A DNA stretch of 57,320 bases from the NCBI RefSeq assembly GCF_001189245.1, contig NZ_LFIQ01000103.1, positions 1 through 57,320 on the forward strand, in the 5' to 3' direction. Source of the DNA: Bradyrhizobium pachyrhizi. Lineage in GTDB: Bacteria > Pseudomonadota > Alphaproteobacteria > Rhizobiales > Xanthobacteraceae. Shown one piece after another: positions 46,248 through 55,350 of the stretch. The notes beneath the pieces were generated by a model. That model was not told the origin of the DNA. It saw only the letters and a program-made list of their open reading frames with translations, and made no database searches. Position 1 is the first letter of the stretch. Every line of letters begins with the position of its first letter. The position numbers were made by a program, and so were the translations under genes.

Positions 46248-47306
46248 ATGAATCAGGCAGACGCTTGGAAACTGAGGTCGTCACGTTATGAGGCTGTTCA
46301 GTTCAGCCGCGAGATCAATAAGCAACTCTCAGAACTGAGACCCGACAATATAACGGGAGCCGCCTATATCGCCAAAGACTACGCTGTAATTGCCGCTTGC
46401 ACGCTCGCGACGGTTTGCGTCTCCTGGTGGCTGTACCCGGCCGCCGTGCTTCTGATCGGCGCCTACCAGCGCGGCCTGACGACGATCGCTCATGATACGG
46501 CTCACCGTACGCTCGCGAAGAACACGACCTGGAACTACGTCCTCGGCATTCTGTTCGCTGCCTATCCCCTGTTCCAGCGCCACTGGGCCTACCGGATCTC
46601 GCACGTCTATCTGCATCATCCGTATCTCGGCGACCCGGACAAGGACCCCGACCTGAAGTTCTTCATGGCCAATGGTGTTTACGACGTTCAGCCTCCTGAG
46701 CGGTACGCGTTTAATATCATCTGGAAGCCGATATTTGGTGGCGCGACGCTGGCCTATCTGAAGTATCTCTGGACCAATCGGTTTTCGATCACAGATGCCG
46801 ACGACCAGAGCCGCTCGAGCATACTCATCGATAGGTATGGGTTTTACCTTTTCTGGATCGGCATCCTGGCCGGATCATATGCTCTTGGGCTGGTCCACAT
46901 CGTGATCCTGTTTTGGATCGTGCCCTATCTCACAACGTTTCAGGTTCTCGGGTGGTTTGTCGAGCTCGCTGAACACTCACCGATGTGCGAAACCGAGACG
47001 CAGAACGTCTACCTAACCAGGAATCGGAAAGGGAATTTCCTTGAGCGGGCCATCCTTGGACAGAATCTGGATGAGTACCACCTTGAGCATCACCTGTCGC
47101 CGGGTATCCCATTCTGGCTTTTGCACAAAGCCCAGAAGATCCGGATGCTGGATCCGGGTTATGCAAAGGTTGCCGCAACCTGGGGTGGGCTCTTCGTCAA
47201 GGGGCCGCAAGGTCAACCCAGTGTCATAACTCAGTTGAAGGAGCGAAATCGGCGCTTGTATGAGCAGTCGCTGGCCGACGCCCAAGCCAAGGGGCAAGTG
47301 GCGTGA
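46248..47306 (+). CDS. rtxC: Dihydrorhizobitoxine desaturase RtxC
   Basis: A 352-residue membrane fatty-acid-desaturase-type enzyme with the three His boxes: HDTAH (82-86), HVYLHH (119-124) and HLEHH (near 278-282). Two hydrophobic regions flank the boxes. In B. elkanii this enzyme introduces the double bond that turns dihydrorhizobitoxine into rhizobitoxine. It ends overlapping the rtxD start (GTGA). Confidence 0.92.
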   Translation: MNQADAWKLRSSRYEAVQFSREINKQLSELRPDNITGAAYIAKDYAVIAACTLATVCVSWWLYPAAVLLIGAYQRGLTTIAHDTAHRTLAKNTTWNYVLGILFAAYPLFQRHWAYRISHVYLHHPYLGDPDKDPDLKFFMANGVYDVQPPERYAFNIIWKPIFGGATLAYLKYLWTNRFSITDADDQSRSSILIDRYGFYLFWIGILAGSYALGLVHIVILFWIVPYLTTFQVLGWFVELAEHSPMCETETQNVYLTRNRKGNFLERAILGQNLDEYHLEHHLSPGIPFWLLHKAQKIRMLDPGYAKVAATWGGLFVKGPQGQPSVITQLKERNRRLYEQSLADAQAKGQVA

Positions 47307-48121
47307 CATTGCAACGGTCGGACAAAGTCCGTGCCGTGGTCGGCGTCACCTCGAACCGTCTTTTGGTCGATGGTGTGCATCGCGACTGGCTGCGGCGCAA
47401 ATACGTCAGGGCCCTGCTTCATCATGCGGGCGTGGCGTGCGTCATATTGCCGACGATCGACGCTGAAGATGCGAGGGTCGAGGTCGCCCGGGCGATCATG
47501 GGCGCTCTCGACGGCCTGGTCTTGACGGGAGATGAATCGAATATTGACCCTGCCGTCCTGAAAGCTCCTGCATCCTATCCAGGAGCCGATCAGCAGGACG
47601 TCGAGGATGGTCTCCGTGACCGCCCACGAGACAGGTTGTCTGCGGTAGCCATCGGGAGGGCGATCGCGCTCGGAATGCCGATCCTGGGCATCTGCCGTGG
47701 GCTTCAGGAGCTCAACGTCCATTTCGGCGGCACACTCCATCCATCGCTTGCGGAGTGGCGGCTGGGAAGTGCCCTGATGCATGCCGAGAAACCGGATCGT
47801 CCGAGAGACCGCCAGTACGATGCCGCGCACGGCGTGAGGATATGTTCGGATGGAGGGCTCTTTCCGATCGCGCGCGTCATCGAAGCGCAAGTCAACTCCC
47901 TACATAATCAAGGCATAAAGGAACTCGCTACCGCGCTGAAGCCGGAGGCGTGGGCGCCTGATGGACTGGTCGAAGCAGCTTCCGTCATTGGTGCGCCAAC
48001 CTTGCAAATCGGCGTGCAATGGCACCCTGAATGGTACGTCTCGACCGATCTCCTGAGCAAGCGACTGTTCACGGCTTTTGGAGAGGCGTGTGTTGCGTAC
48101 TGCCAAACAAAGAAACACTAG
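47303..48121 (+). CDS. rtxD: Class I glutamine amidotransferase-like hydrolase RtxD (PuuD-type)
   Basis: A 272-residue peptidase C26 protein. The nucleophile Cys131 lies in ILGICRGLQELNVHFGG, and His241/Glu243 in QWHPEWY complete the triad. This is the gamma-glutamyl-GABA hydrolase (PuuD) type rather than a glutaminase subunit. It likely removes a gamma-glutamyl group from an amine. GTG start, overlapping rtxC by four bases. In context it would reverse a ligation by RtxG or RtxF. Confidence 0.85.
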   Translation: MTLQRSDKVRAVVGVTSNRLLVDGVHRDWLRRKYVRALLHHAGVACVILPTIDAEDARVEVARAIMGALDGLVLTGDESNIDPAVLKAPASYPGADQQDVEDGLRDRPRDRLSAVAIGRAIALGMPILGICRGLQELNVHFGGTLHPSLAEWRLGSALMHAEKPDRPRDRQYDAAHGVRICSDGGLFPIARVIEAQVNSLHNQGIKELATALKPEAWAPDGLVEAASVIGAPTLQIGVQWHPEWYVSTDLLSKRLFTAFGEACVAYCQTKKH

Positions 48122-48130
48122 AGGCGGATT

Positions 48131-49153
48131 GTGACGTTTCAAACCAAGCGCGGTCCGTCCAGGTCGAAAGACGGGTCTCTCGGAGTTGATGCACAAGGAT
48201 GGTTCTGGGGGCGCGCTGCGCCGCACCATCGGCAGGGGAAGGGCCGACGATTGACAAGACGCTTCGCTCTGGGAGTTCTCTTTGTGGCGCTTTATGTCGT
48301 CCTGAGCGCGGCAGGGGAGGTTTATGCGGCATCGTATTTTCAGCAGGCAGACGTGTTCGTCGCTCTTCTCGTGTCCTTTGCCGCGGTGTGTCTGACATTC
48401 AATCTCCTGGCGAGGCACGAGAGCGGAACGGCGCGGGCTGCGAAGTCGGCGCTCCCGGTTTTTGTGTCGCTCAATGTCGTCACCGCGATCAGTTGGATCG
48501 GGTTGTTTATCGGCCTGAAATACGCCGAACCTGCGATCGTCGTTGCGTTCATGGTGGCGTTAGGACCCGCCGCAACGGTGTGGTTAAACGCGCTGATCAG
48601 GCGGCAGGGCGTCCCTCCAGCATCCGATATCGTCGTGAGCGTTACGATCGCGGCGATTGGAAGTTACATGATCTGGATTTCGGCGACCGGCAACGCTGGC
48701 GTGGAGTGGGGGGCTCGATCGTCCGTCGGCATCGTCTTGGCGATCGTGGCCGGCCTATCGCTCGCCGTTACAAATATACTCGTCAAGCTATTGTTCGACC
48801 GCGGATTTTCCGGTCGACAGGTGCTGGCGCATCGCTTTTACGGAACAATCCTTTTGCTGCTGGGATTGGTCGACCATTCCTCCATCCTGTTTGAGATCAC
48901 ACAGCATTGGCTTGCGATCGCAACGATTGGGCTATCCACGATCATCGTTCCTTTGCTCTTGATCCAGGAGGGCATTCGCCGCGTAGAGCCCTTCACGGTC
49001 AACATGGTCCTGTCCACCGCCCCTGTCATCACGTTCCTGTTCCAGTACTTCGATTCTCGCATCGTTCCTTCGCCACACACGTTCGTTGGAAATGTTCTCA
49101 TTACGACTGTCGCCGTTAGCAACGTCTATCTGCAGTATCGGAGGTCCGCATGA
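48131..49153 (+). CDS. rtxE: EamA-family transporter RtxE
   Basis: A 340-residue membrane protein of the drug/metabolite (EamA) superfamily with about ten hydrophobic segments, the first after a 40-residue polar leader. GTG 48131 has GAGG seven bases upstream. It probably exports rhizobitoxine or a protected precursor. The stop overlaps the rtxF start as ATGA. A transporter at this place in the rtx operon fits the known gene order. Confidence 0.85.
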   Translation: MTFQTKRGPSRSKDGSLGVDAQGWFWGRAAPHHRQGKGRRLTRRFALGVLFVALYVVLSAAGEVYAASYFQQADVFVALLVSFAAVCLTFNLLARHESGTARAAKSALPVFVSLNVVTAISWIGLFIGLKYAEPAIVVAFMVALGPAATVWLNALIRRQGVPPASDIVVSVTIAAIGSYMIWISATGNAGVEWGARSSVGIVLAIVAGLSLAVTNILVKLLFDRGFSGRQVLAHRFYGTILLLLGLVDHSSILFEITQHWLAIATIGLSTIIVPLLLIQEGIRRVEPFTVNMVLSTAPVITFLFQYFDSRIVPSPHTFVGNVLITTVAVSNVYLQYRRSA

Positions 49154-50439
49154 ACGAACGGAATTGTGTAATCGTCGACGCATATTCGACTGGCCGATTT
49201 CTGCCGGAAGAGTTCAAGCGGTATGGAATTGGAACAGTGCATGTGATGTCGGCTGCACAGATTCCGCCCATCTTCCAATCCCATTTCAATGCGGAACTGT
49301 ATGATGAAGTCATTCGCCCGCCGGAGCGCATGGGATACGAGGAGATCGTTGAACATCACCTCCAGGCTCTCCATGGCAGGGAGCTGGAGTTCGTCATAGC
49401 GGGGTGCGAGACCGGAGTTGAGTTGGCCGATTCCATCTCGGAGCGGCTGGGCTTACCTACAAATGGGACCGCCCTTTCAGCCGCCCGGCGCGACAAATCG
49501 CGCCTGTCCGAAGCGTTGGCCGCGGCAGGCGTGCGATCGATCAGACAAGTCGTGTCCGACAATGCCGGAGAAATCGCAGGCTGGAAGCGTGAACAGAACT
49601 TCGATGAGATCGTGATCAAGCCGCTGAACAGCACAGGCACGGAAGACGTGTTCTTTTGCTCGACGGATGCGGATGTTGAGCGCGCTGTAACTGCTATCGT
49701 CGGGAAGACGAACCGCGTCGGAGCGCTCAATCAATCGGCACTTGGACAGGAGAAAATTAGCGGCCAGCAATATACCGTAAATGCCGTCTCGATCGACGGG
49801 GAGGCCTTCGTCACGGAGGCCTGGACCTATGACACTGTTCCTATTGAGGGCGCGTCGTCGGTCTGCTCACTCGAGCGGTTGTTGGGTGGTAAGGAGCCAA
49901 TCGTGCTTGAACTGTCCGACTACCTTGTGCGTGCGTTGCGCGCGCTTCGGATCGCCGACGGACCTGCTCATGCCGAGATCATCGTCGATGATCGGGGACC
50001 AGTTTTGGTCGACTTCGGAGCCAGGCTGCAAGGAACCATGTCGGCAAAAGCCCGGACTATGGCTTTGGGCCACAACCATTTGACGCTCACGGCGTGGCGC
50101 TACGCAGATCCCAAAGGCTTTGCCGAGTATATGAGGCGACGCGGGGTTTACAAGCGGCAGGCTCATGCACTGTGCGTCTCGCTGATTTCCGACATGGGCG
50201 GTACTGTTGCCGGCTATCCTGGACTCGATGCGATCGGCAAGCTCCCGAGCTTCGCGGACGCCATTGCATTCGTTCCGATAGGTCAAAACCTGATTCCGAC
50301 GATCGACCTGGCGTCGACGCCAGGCATTGTGTATCTCGTGAATAACGACCTGATACAGCTTGAGGATGATTATCGCCAATTGCGTGCGATGCGGATGGAT
50401 CAGGTGTTCGATTTGGTGGCGCAGGAAGCCAACCAATGA
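49150..50439 (+). CDS. rtxF: ATP-grasp ligase RtxF
   Basis: A 429-residue ATP-grasp protein. FVIAGCETGVELADSISERLG, then TALSAARRDKSRLSEALAAA, form the pre-grasp part; FDEIVIKPLNSTGTEDV is the ATP-binding lysine loop, and HAEIIVDDRGPVLVDFGARL gives the Mg-binding Glu/Asn-type positions. Members join a carboxylate to an amine with ATP, often amino-acid ligases of the carnosine synthase or bacilysin type. Likely substrates are a rhizobitoxine intermediate and an amino acid. Overlaps rtxE and rtxG by four bases each. Confidence 0.85.
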   Translation: MNERNCVIVDAYSTGRFLPEEFKRYGIGTVHVMSAAQIPPIFQSHFNAELYDEVIRPPERMGYEEIVEHHLQALHGRELEFVIAGCETGVELADSISERLGLPTNGTALSAARRDKSRLSEALAAAGVRSIRQVVSDNAGEIAGWKREQNFDEIVIKPLNSTGTEDVFFCSTDADVERAVTAIVGKTNRVGALNQSALGQEKISGQQYTVNAVSIDGEAFVTEAWTYDTVPIEGASSVCSLERLLGGKEPIVLELSDYLVRALRALRIADGPAHAEIIVDDRGPVLVDFGARLQGTMSAKARTMALGHNHLTLTAWRYADPKGFAEYMRRRGVYKRQAHALCVSLISDMGGTVAGYPGLDAIGKLPSFADAIAFVPIGQNLIPTIDLASTPGIVYLVNNDLIQLEDDYRQLRAMRMDQVFDLVAQEANQ

Positions 50440-51770
50440 CCGACGCCCGGGTAGATGGCGCGAATTCAACCGCCGCCGCGATGATCGGTGTCAGCGACTT
50501 CGATGGCATTCTTCGAGGCAAGCACGTCCTAGGTGAGGATCTCTCGGGTGGGGATAAAATCATCAAGTTCTCCGAAGCGGTGCTCGCGTGGGACTGTTCG
50601 GACCGGGTCATCCCGGCGAGCTTCATGCAAAAGTCGCTGTCAGCATTCGGAGACGCCGATCTGCGTATTCTCTCGGGCACCGGCCGTCCGGTGTCTTATG
50701 TCGGCGATCGGTATCTCTATCTCGCCGAGTTCACCGGCGCACATGAGAGCGTCTGCCCGCGCGGTATTCTGCGTAAGGTCCTACGAAGGGCTGCTGATCA
50801 CGGATACCGCTGCACTGCCGGGTTCGAGTTTGAGTTCATGCTGTTCAAGGAGAACGCCGACACCATCGAAGACAAGCCGTTCGGCCAATGGGCTCCGTTA
50901 ACGCGGGGCCCGTTCGGCTACTCGATTGCGCGTTCTGTCGCGCACCAGGAGCTGTTCGGTGAGATCCTGGCGCTTTGTGAGAAATCCAAAATACCTCTCA
51001 GCGGGCTGCACTTTGAAACGGGACCTGGCGTGATTGAAGCGTCGCTTCGTCATTGTGACGCCCTGGAAGCTGCCGATCGAGCAATCATATTCAAGTCGAT
51101 GATAAAGGCCTGGGCGCAAACACGCGGCATGATGGCCACATTCATGGCCAAGGTTTCCGAGAAATGGCCAGGCCAGTCCGGCCATATTCACATCTCGATG
51201 TCCTCAGATAGTCAGAATGCGTTTCACGATAATGCGGCGTTTTGCAACATCTCGAGGCTTATGAGGCAATTCATCGGCGGACAATTGAAATACATGAATG
51301 AGTTCTGTGTGCTCGCCGTGCCAAACTTCAATAGCTACAAGAGATTGGTACCCGAGTGCTGGGCACCAATCTGTCCGAGTTGGGGCGTTGACAACCGCTC
51401 CTGCGCGGTACGTGTCATTCCGGGAGAGCCGTCTGCACATCGCCTCGAATACAGGCTACCCGGCGCAGACCTGAACCCATATCTTGCCCTCGCATGTGCC
51501 ATCGGTTCCGGCGTATTGGGCATCGAGACAAATGCGGTGCTCCCGGCTCCGATCGTCGGTGATGCAAGCGCGGAGATTTGCCTCCCGTCCGGAAGACTGC
51601 CTCAAAGCCTGTCAGAGGCAACATATCGGTTTGCACAGTCCCCGGCAGCCAATGATGTCTTCGGAGAAGGATTTGTTGAAGCCTTTTCTTGCTCTCGTCG
51701 CTGGGAATGGGAAGCCATTCAACATCGGGTCACCGACTTTGAACGTCGGCGGTACTTCGAGATCATCTAG
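50436..51770 (+). CDS. rtxG: Glutamine synthetase-like ligase RtxG
   Basis: A 444-residue GlnA-fold protein. Family blocks: TAGFEFEFMLF (metal Glu), HFETGPGVIEASLRH, GQSGHIHISMS (metal His) and RVIPGEPSAHRLEYRLPGADLNPYL. It resembles gamma-glutamylamide synthetases such as PuuA more than housekeeping GlnA, lacking the adenylylation Tyr loop. Likely adds gamma-glutamate to an amine such as serinol. Last gene of the rtx operon, overlapping rtxF as ATGA. Confidence 0.87.
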   Translation: MTDARVDGANSTAAAMIGVSDFDGILRGKHVLGEDLSGGDKIIKFSEAVLAWDCSDRVIPASFMQKSLSAFGDADLRILSGTGRPVSYVGDRYLYLAEFTGAHESVCPRGILRKVLRRAADHGYRCTAGFEFEFMLFKENADTIEDKPFGQWAPLTRGPFGYSIARSVAHQELFGEILALCEKSKIPLSGLHFETGPGVIEASLRHCDALEAADRAIIFKSMIKAWAQTRGMMATFMAKVSEKWPGQSGHIHISMSSDSQNAFHDNAAFCNISRLMRQFIGGQLKYMNEFCVLAVPNFNSYKRLVPECWAPICPSWGVDNRSCAVRVIPGEPSAHRLEYRLPGADLNPYLALACAIGSGVLGIETNAVLPAPIVGDASAEICLPSGRLPQSLSEATYRFAQSPAANDVFGEGFVEAFSCSRRWEWEAIQHRVTDFERRRYFEII

Positions 51771-53410
51771 TGTGAGCCGCAGCTGCGCACTGCTGCAACC
51801 ATTTCGTTGATCATTCGCACATCGGGTCCTATCAGATCATGTGAATGGCGCCGGACGGCTGGTGCGGCTGCCTGTAAGGCGGAATTCGAGGCTTCGTGTC
51901 ACGAAGGCGTTAATCAAGCGCAAAGGCAAGACGCTGGTCCCGGGATGTGGTCGCCTGTTCACCGGTTCAGTTGAACATCATCTCTCGGCGGTATGGCACC
52001 CATTGTCACAACCATCATCGCCGGCGTGCATGCCGAAGCTCCACTTGCTCTTCGCTCAATGAGCACTGCCGCGACATCGCATTTCCGCGATGATGGCTGC
52101 AGACTTCTACGGCGCGAAGTCAATGCTGAACGCAAGCCGCCACGCGTTGCTCGCCGGCGGAATGTGCGACTATCCAATTCAATGCCACAATGATCCCGAG
52201 ACGGCTCAAAAGCTCCTGCGGACCCGGCCGATGGGCCATGAGGGTGATCGCGATCGGCATGATCGCGATCGCCGCCGCGCGGTGGGAAATATGATCGGCG
52301 CCGAAATGATCGGCGCCGATCATGCCAAAGTCGGGATGAGGCATGTCGCCGGTGCCGTCGAGCAGCAGCATCTGCATGCCGATTGGGCCGAGAGGGCACA
52401 CACCAGCGGGTGAGGGAGCCTCATCGACATGTCGACGAAGCCGCTATCAGAGCTTTGGTTGACGCACGCAAGAAGACCATTATTGCCGTCGAGTTTGGCC
52501 GCTTCAGCCAATGGCATTCACGCGAGGCGGCGGCGAGCCATTGGCCCGGAGCGTTCGCCGGTCGGCAGCAGCAGCGGCCCCGAAACGGCCGGTGCGATCG
52601 TCATCGGCATTCGTGCCGCCGACTGTTGAGCAGCAGCAGCGGCATAGGGTGACGCCGGCGGCGCATGATGGCACCGGTTTTGCCGCTCGATTTCCGGCTC
52701 ATTGGAGGGGCGGGCTGCGACGGTTCGGCCGCGCCTCTGTTCGTTGTAGAGTTTGGGGTATTTTATTCCCAAGTACGTGCATTGAACTTATGTTCCTCGC
52801 GTAATGCAAATTGGGGCCCATTAAGATGGTGGGAGAGGGAAAGTTGACCCGGGCCGAATTCCGCGAAACCTTCTCCCGGCCAGCCGCGCTCGTCGTCGGA
52901 CTCACGTCTGGGACGCACGATTTATCAAGAATCGCAAAGGTCGGTTGACCGACAAGCAAGGTTACCTTGCGATCGAGAGCACGTTGCATTTGGCGGATGG
53001 GCCGCCGCCGCCGAGCTAGGCGTGCTCCGCGAACCGAGAAGTGCCATCTCCAAGCGGGCTTGCCTGGCTCGCGAGCGAACTAGGCGGATCAAGGATTATC
53101 AGGAGCTCCTGCCTAGCCGGTTCCGTCCGGGGAAGGTACGACGCTGATCTTCGGGGCGGCCTCGCCAATGATGAACGGTCGCTGCCGAAACATCCGAGAG
53201 AGACTTTCAAGCACCACGAAGAAGGCGTCCCGCTGGGGGTAATCGAAAACGAAGCAGTCGATCTGGTGCCTCTTCGGACGACCGGCAGTTGGCGGCCTCA
53301 TCTACCAGTTGGATCATGATGTTGCAGAGGAAGAAACTGATGAGCGTTCGCTTGATCGCTTGATCGGCGGTTCGATGGGGCTGGGTTAAAGGGATAGAGA
53401 AAAGTTCCCG
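51771..53410. other. Long non-coding stretch after the rtx operon
   Basis: About 1640 bases with no confident gene. A 93-codon minus frame (52120-52401) is Met/His-rich with hydrophobic parts but has no ribosome binding site. A short frame from 52826 (MVGEGKLTRAEFRETF) stops after 40 codons. Probably relics. Confidence 0.45.
52291..52323. repeat. Short direct repeat and 18-bp palindrome
   Basis: ATGATCGGCGCCGA occurs twice (52291-52304, 52306-52319), and ATGATCGGCGCCGATCAT (52306-52323) is a perfect palindrome. The 12-mer GGCGCCGATCAT recurs at 54599-54610. Confidence 0.6.
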
Positions 53411-53518
53411 GTTTCAACAGTTTGGTTATATATCCAACATAACTGTTGAAGTAATTGATTTTGTATGATAAATAGCGTTTCAACAGAGTTGTCATAAATC
53501 GTATCTGACTGTTGAAAC
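53411..53518. repeat. Duplicated inverted repeat upstream of a nucleotidyltransferase gene
   Basis: Half sites GTTTCAACAG at 53411-53420 and 53477-53486, and CTGTTGAA(AC) at 53443-53450 and 53509-53518. Both pairs are exactly 66 bp apart, giving two tandem inverted repeats. The last half site ends 1 bp before ATG 53520. The DNA is AT-rich, unlike its surroundings. It looks like an autoregulatory operator, or hairpins in the leader RNA. Confidence 0.7.
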
Positions 53519-53519
53519 C

Positions 53520-54563
53520 ATGGATTTTCAGGAGCTTAACAATGACCAGCGCCGTGAGGTGGTCAATAGTCAGCAGCGCTTCCAGGCCCTGAGGGACGCC
53601 AAGGAGGCCTACGATGCTCATCGGGGTTCCCTGACCTGGTTGCAGTCTAAAGGCCGCGAATACCTCGTCCGCAGCTACTACGACAAAGCGGGCCTAAGGA
53701 AGCAAGCCTCGCTCGGCCCGCGTTCCCCCGAAACTGAAAAGATGAAGGCGGACTTCGAAGCTAAACGCGCTGCTGCAGAAGACCGGCTGAAGAACTTGCG
53801 CGATACCATGGAGCGGCAAGCCGCGGTCAATCGTGCGCTCGGCTTGGGCCGCGTACCGTTGATTGGTGCCCGGATCATGCGCGCTCTCGACGGCTTCGGA
53901 ATGTTGGGTTCTGGGATTCGGATTCTCGGGACAAACGCGATCTACGGTTATGAGGCCTCTTCCGGCGTCAGACTCGATCCGGGCTTGGCCACGACGGAAG
54001 ACATCGATCTGTTGTTCGACGCGCGGGGCGGACTTACGTTCGTCGCGGACGACGACGTCTCTCAGTCATCGCTCATGAAGATACTCAAGCGAGTGGACAC
54101 TAGCTTCGAACGCGCCAAGCAGACTTTCCGTGCTGTAAACCGGGACGGCTATCTCGTCGATTTGATTAAGCCAGTGCAGAGCCCATCTTGGAAGAAGGCT
54201 CCAGACAAGATCGGCTCTGACCCGGAAGATTTGACTGCCGTGCAAATCGAAGGACTCGATTGGCTGCAGAATGCTCCCGCCTTCGAGGCGGTCGCGATCG
54301 ACGAAAAGGGCCAACCGGTGCGCATCGTGGCTCCAGATCCGCGAGTTTGGGCCGCCCATAAACTATGGCTGTCCCGTCGTGCGGACAGGGAGGCGCTCAA
54401 ACGCCAACGCGATGCAGCGCAGGCCAAAGCCGTAGGCGCTTTGGTGGCCAACTATCTTACTCACCTCCCGTTCGACGCAGAGCAATTGAGGATGCTTCCG
54501 AAAGAGGTGGTGGACGGCGCGGCGCGTCTTTTCGCTAAGCAAGATAGCGCTGCGCGAGCCTAG
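53520..54563 (+). CDS. GSU2403-family nucleotidyltransferase-fold protein
   Basis: A 347-residue protein. After a helical N-terminal 100 residues, GTNAIYGYEASSGV (137-150) and TTEDIDLLFDAR (158-169) form the nucleotidyltransferase core, with Asp161 and Asp163 as metal ligands. The C-terminus has HKLWLSRRADREALKRQRD, typical of the group. Related to AbiEii/MenT-like toxins by fold, but also to proteins of unknown function. No antitoxin gene is visible beside it. It is intact in a decayed area and preceded by the 66-bp duplicated inverted repeat, which may set its expression. Confidence 0.75.
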   Translation: MDFQELNNDQRREVVNSQQRFQALRDAKEAYDAHRGSLTWLQSKGREYLVRSYYDKAGLRKQASLGPRSPETEKMKADFEAKRAAAEDRLKNLRDTMERQAAVNRALGLGRVPLIGARIMRALDGFGMLGSGIRILGTNAIYGYEASSGVRLDPGLATTEDIDLLFDARGGLTFVADDDVSQSSLMKILKRVDTSFERAKQTFRAVNRDGYLVDLIKPVQSPSWKKAPDKIGSDPEDLTAVQIEGLDWLQNAPAFEAVAIDEKGQPVRIVAPDPRVWAAHKLWLSRRADREALKRQRDAAQAKAVGALVANYLTHLPFDAEQLRMLPKEVVDGAARLFAKQDSAARA

Positions 54564-54780
54564 CAGCCAGGGTCTGCAACAACGGCTCCGGCATATCCGG
54601 CGCCGATCATCAGCGGCACCATGATGATGATCAGCATGCTGCTGCTCATCGGCATGCTGGCGATCATGATGCCGGCATCATCATCATCACCAGGTGAAGG
54701 TGGGGCTCATGGCTTGCCCAGCACTCCCCAATCGATCGCAAGGTCGGCGGTGGCGGCCTTCTTCGACTCGTCGTCATCAG

Positions 54781-54935
54781 CGAACGTTGCGGGACCGACG
54801 CTGAGTAGCTTGGGCGGCGAGTTTGGCCTCGCTCCGTTGCTCGGCAAAACATTGGCGGTGATCAGCGACGCCCGTTTCGTCGGTAAGAACAGCAACGTCG
54901 TCGTTGAAGGTTGTTGAGCATCAGCGGCGAAGATA
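54781..54935 (+). pseudogene. Phage/plasmid primase (D5/P4-type) remnant
   Basis: Plus-strand VAGPTLSSLGGEFGLAPLLG, then KTLAVISDARFVGKN and VVVE match the helicase part of P4/D5-type DNA primases. A one-base loss near 54910 shifts the frame, after which LLSISGED continues in the next frame. Only about 50 residues remain. It indicates a former phage-plasmid-type element here. Confidence 0.75.
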
Positions 54936-55350
54936 GCCATGCTGCGCAAGCCGGATCGATACCAGAGACGGGCATCTGCGCGATGCGGAATCGATGGTTT
55001 CGAGAGGCAGTGTTGATCCTCAGGTGCGATGCTTTCCCGTGTGCCGCGTCGGAGATGATCGTAATCATTCCGACATGAGGTCTGTGCTCGTCATCCCAAC
55101 GCGCCGGGGCCTTTCGCGCCTGCCGAATAACGAAACGCGAGGAGCTTGTCAGGACCGGCAGAGCGAATAGCAGCCTCGAAAGCCGGCATGAATGTGAGCC
55201 TCTTCATACAGCACGCTTCTCCAAGCAACCGTGAGCGGGCTGGCCTATGAGCACCGCTGTGGGATACCAAAGCTCTCCACCGGTCATGACGATAACCTCC
55301 ACGGCATGTCGCTGGACCGAACGCGGCAGACCCGTGGCCAACGGAAAATC

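Noticed and set aside
52120..52401. 93-codon minus-strand ORF rich in Met, His and hydrophobic residues
   Set aside because: GTG start without ribosome binding site, opposite-strand frame of similar length, and content explained partly by the ATGATCGGCGCCGA repeat.
53411..53518. CRISPR-like repeat array
   Set aside because: Only two units, the repeats are inverted half sites, and no cas genes are present.
54560..54667. 35-codon Met-rich hydrophobic minus-strand ORF, and the plus-strand run of ATG/TCATCA triplets at 54621-54690
   Set aside because: Low-complexity triplet DNA gives open frames on both strands; no start signal, and it overlaps the end of the nucleotidyltransferase gene.
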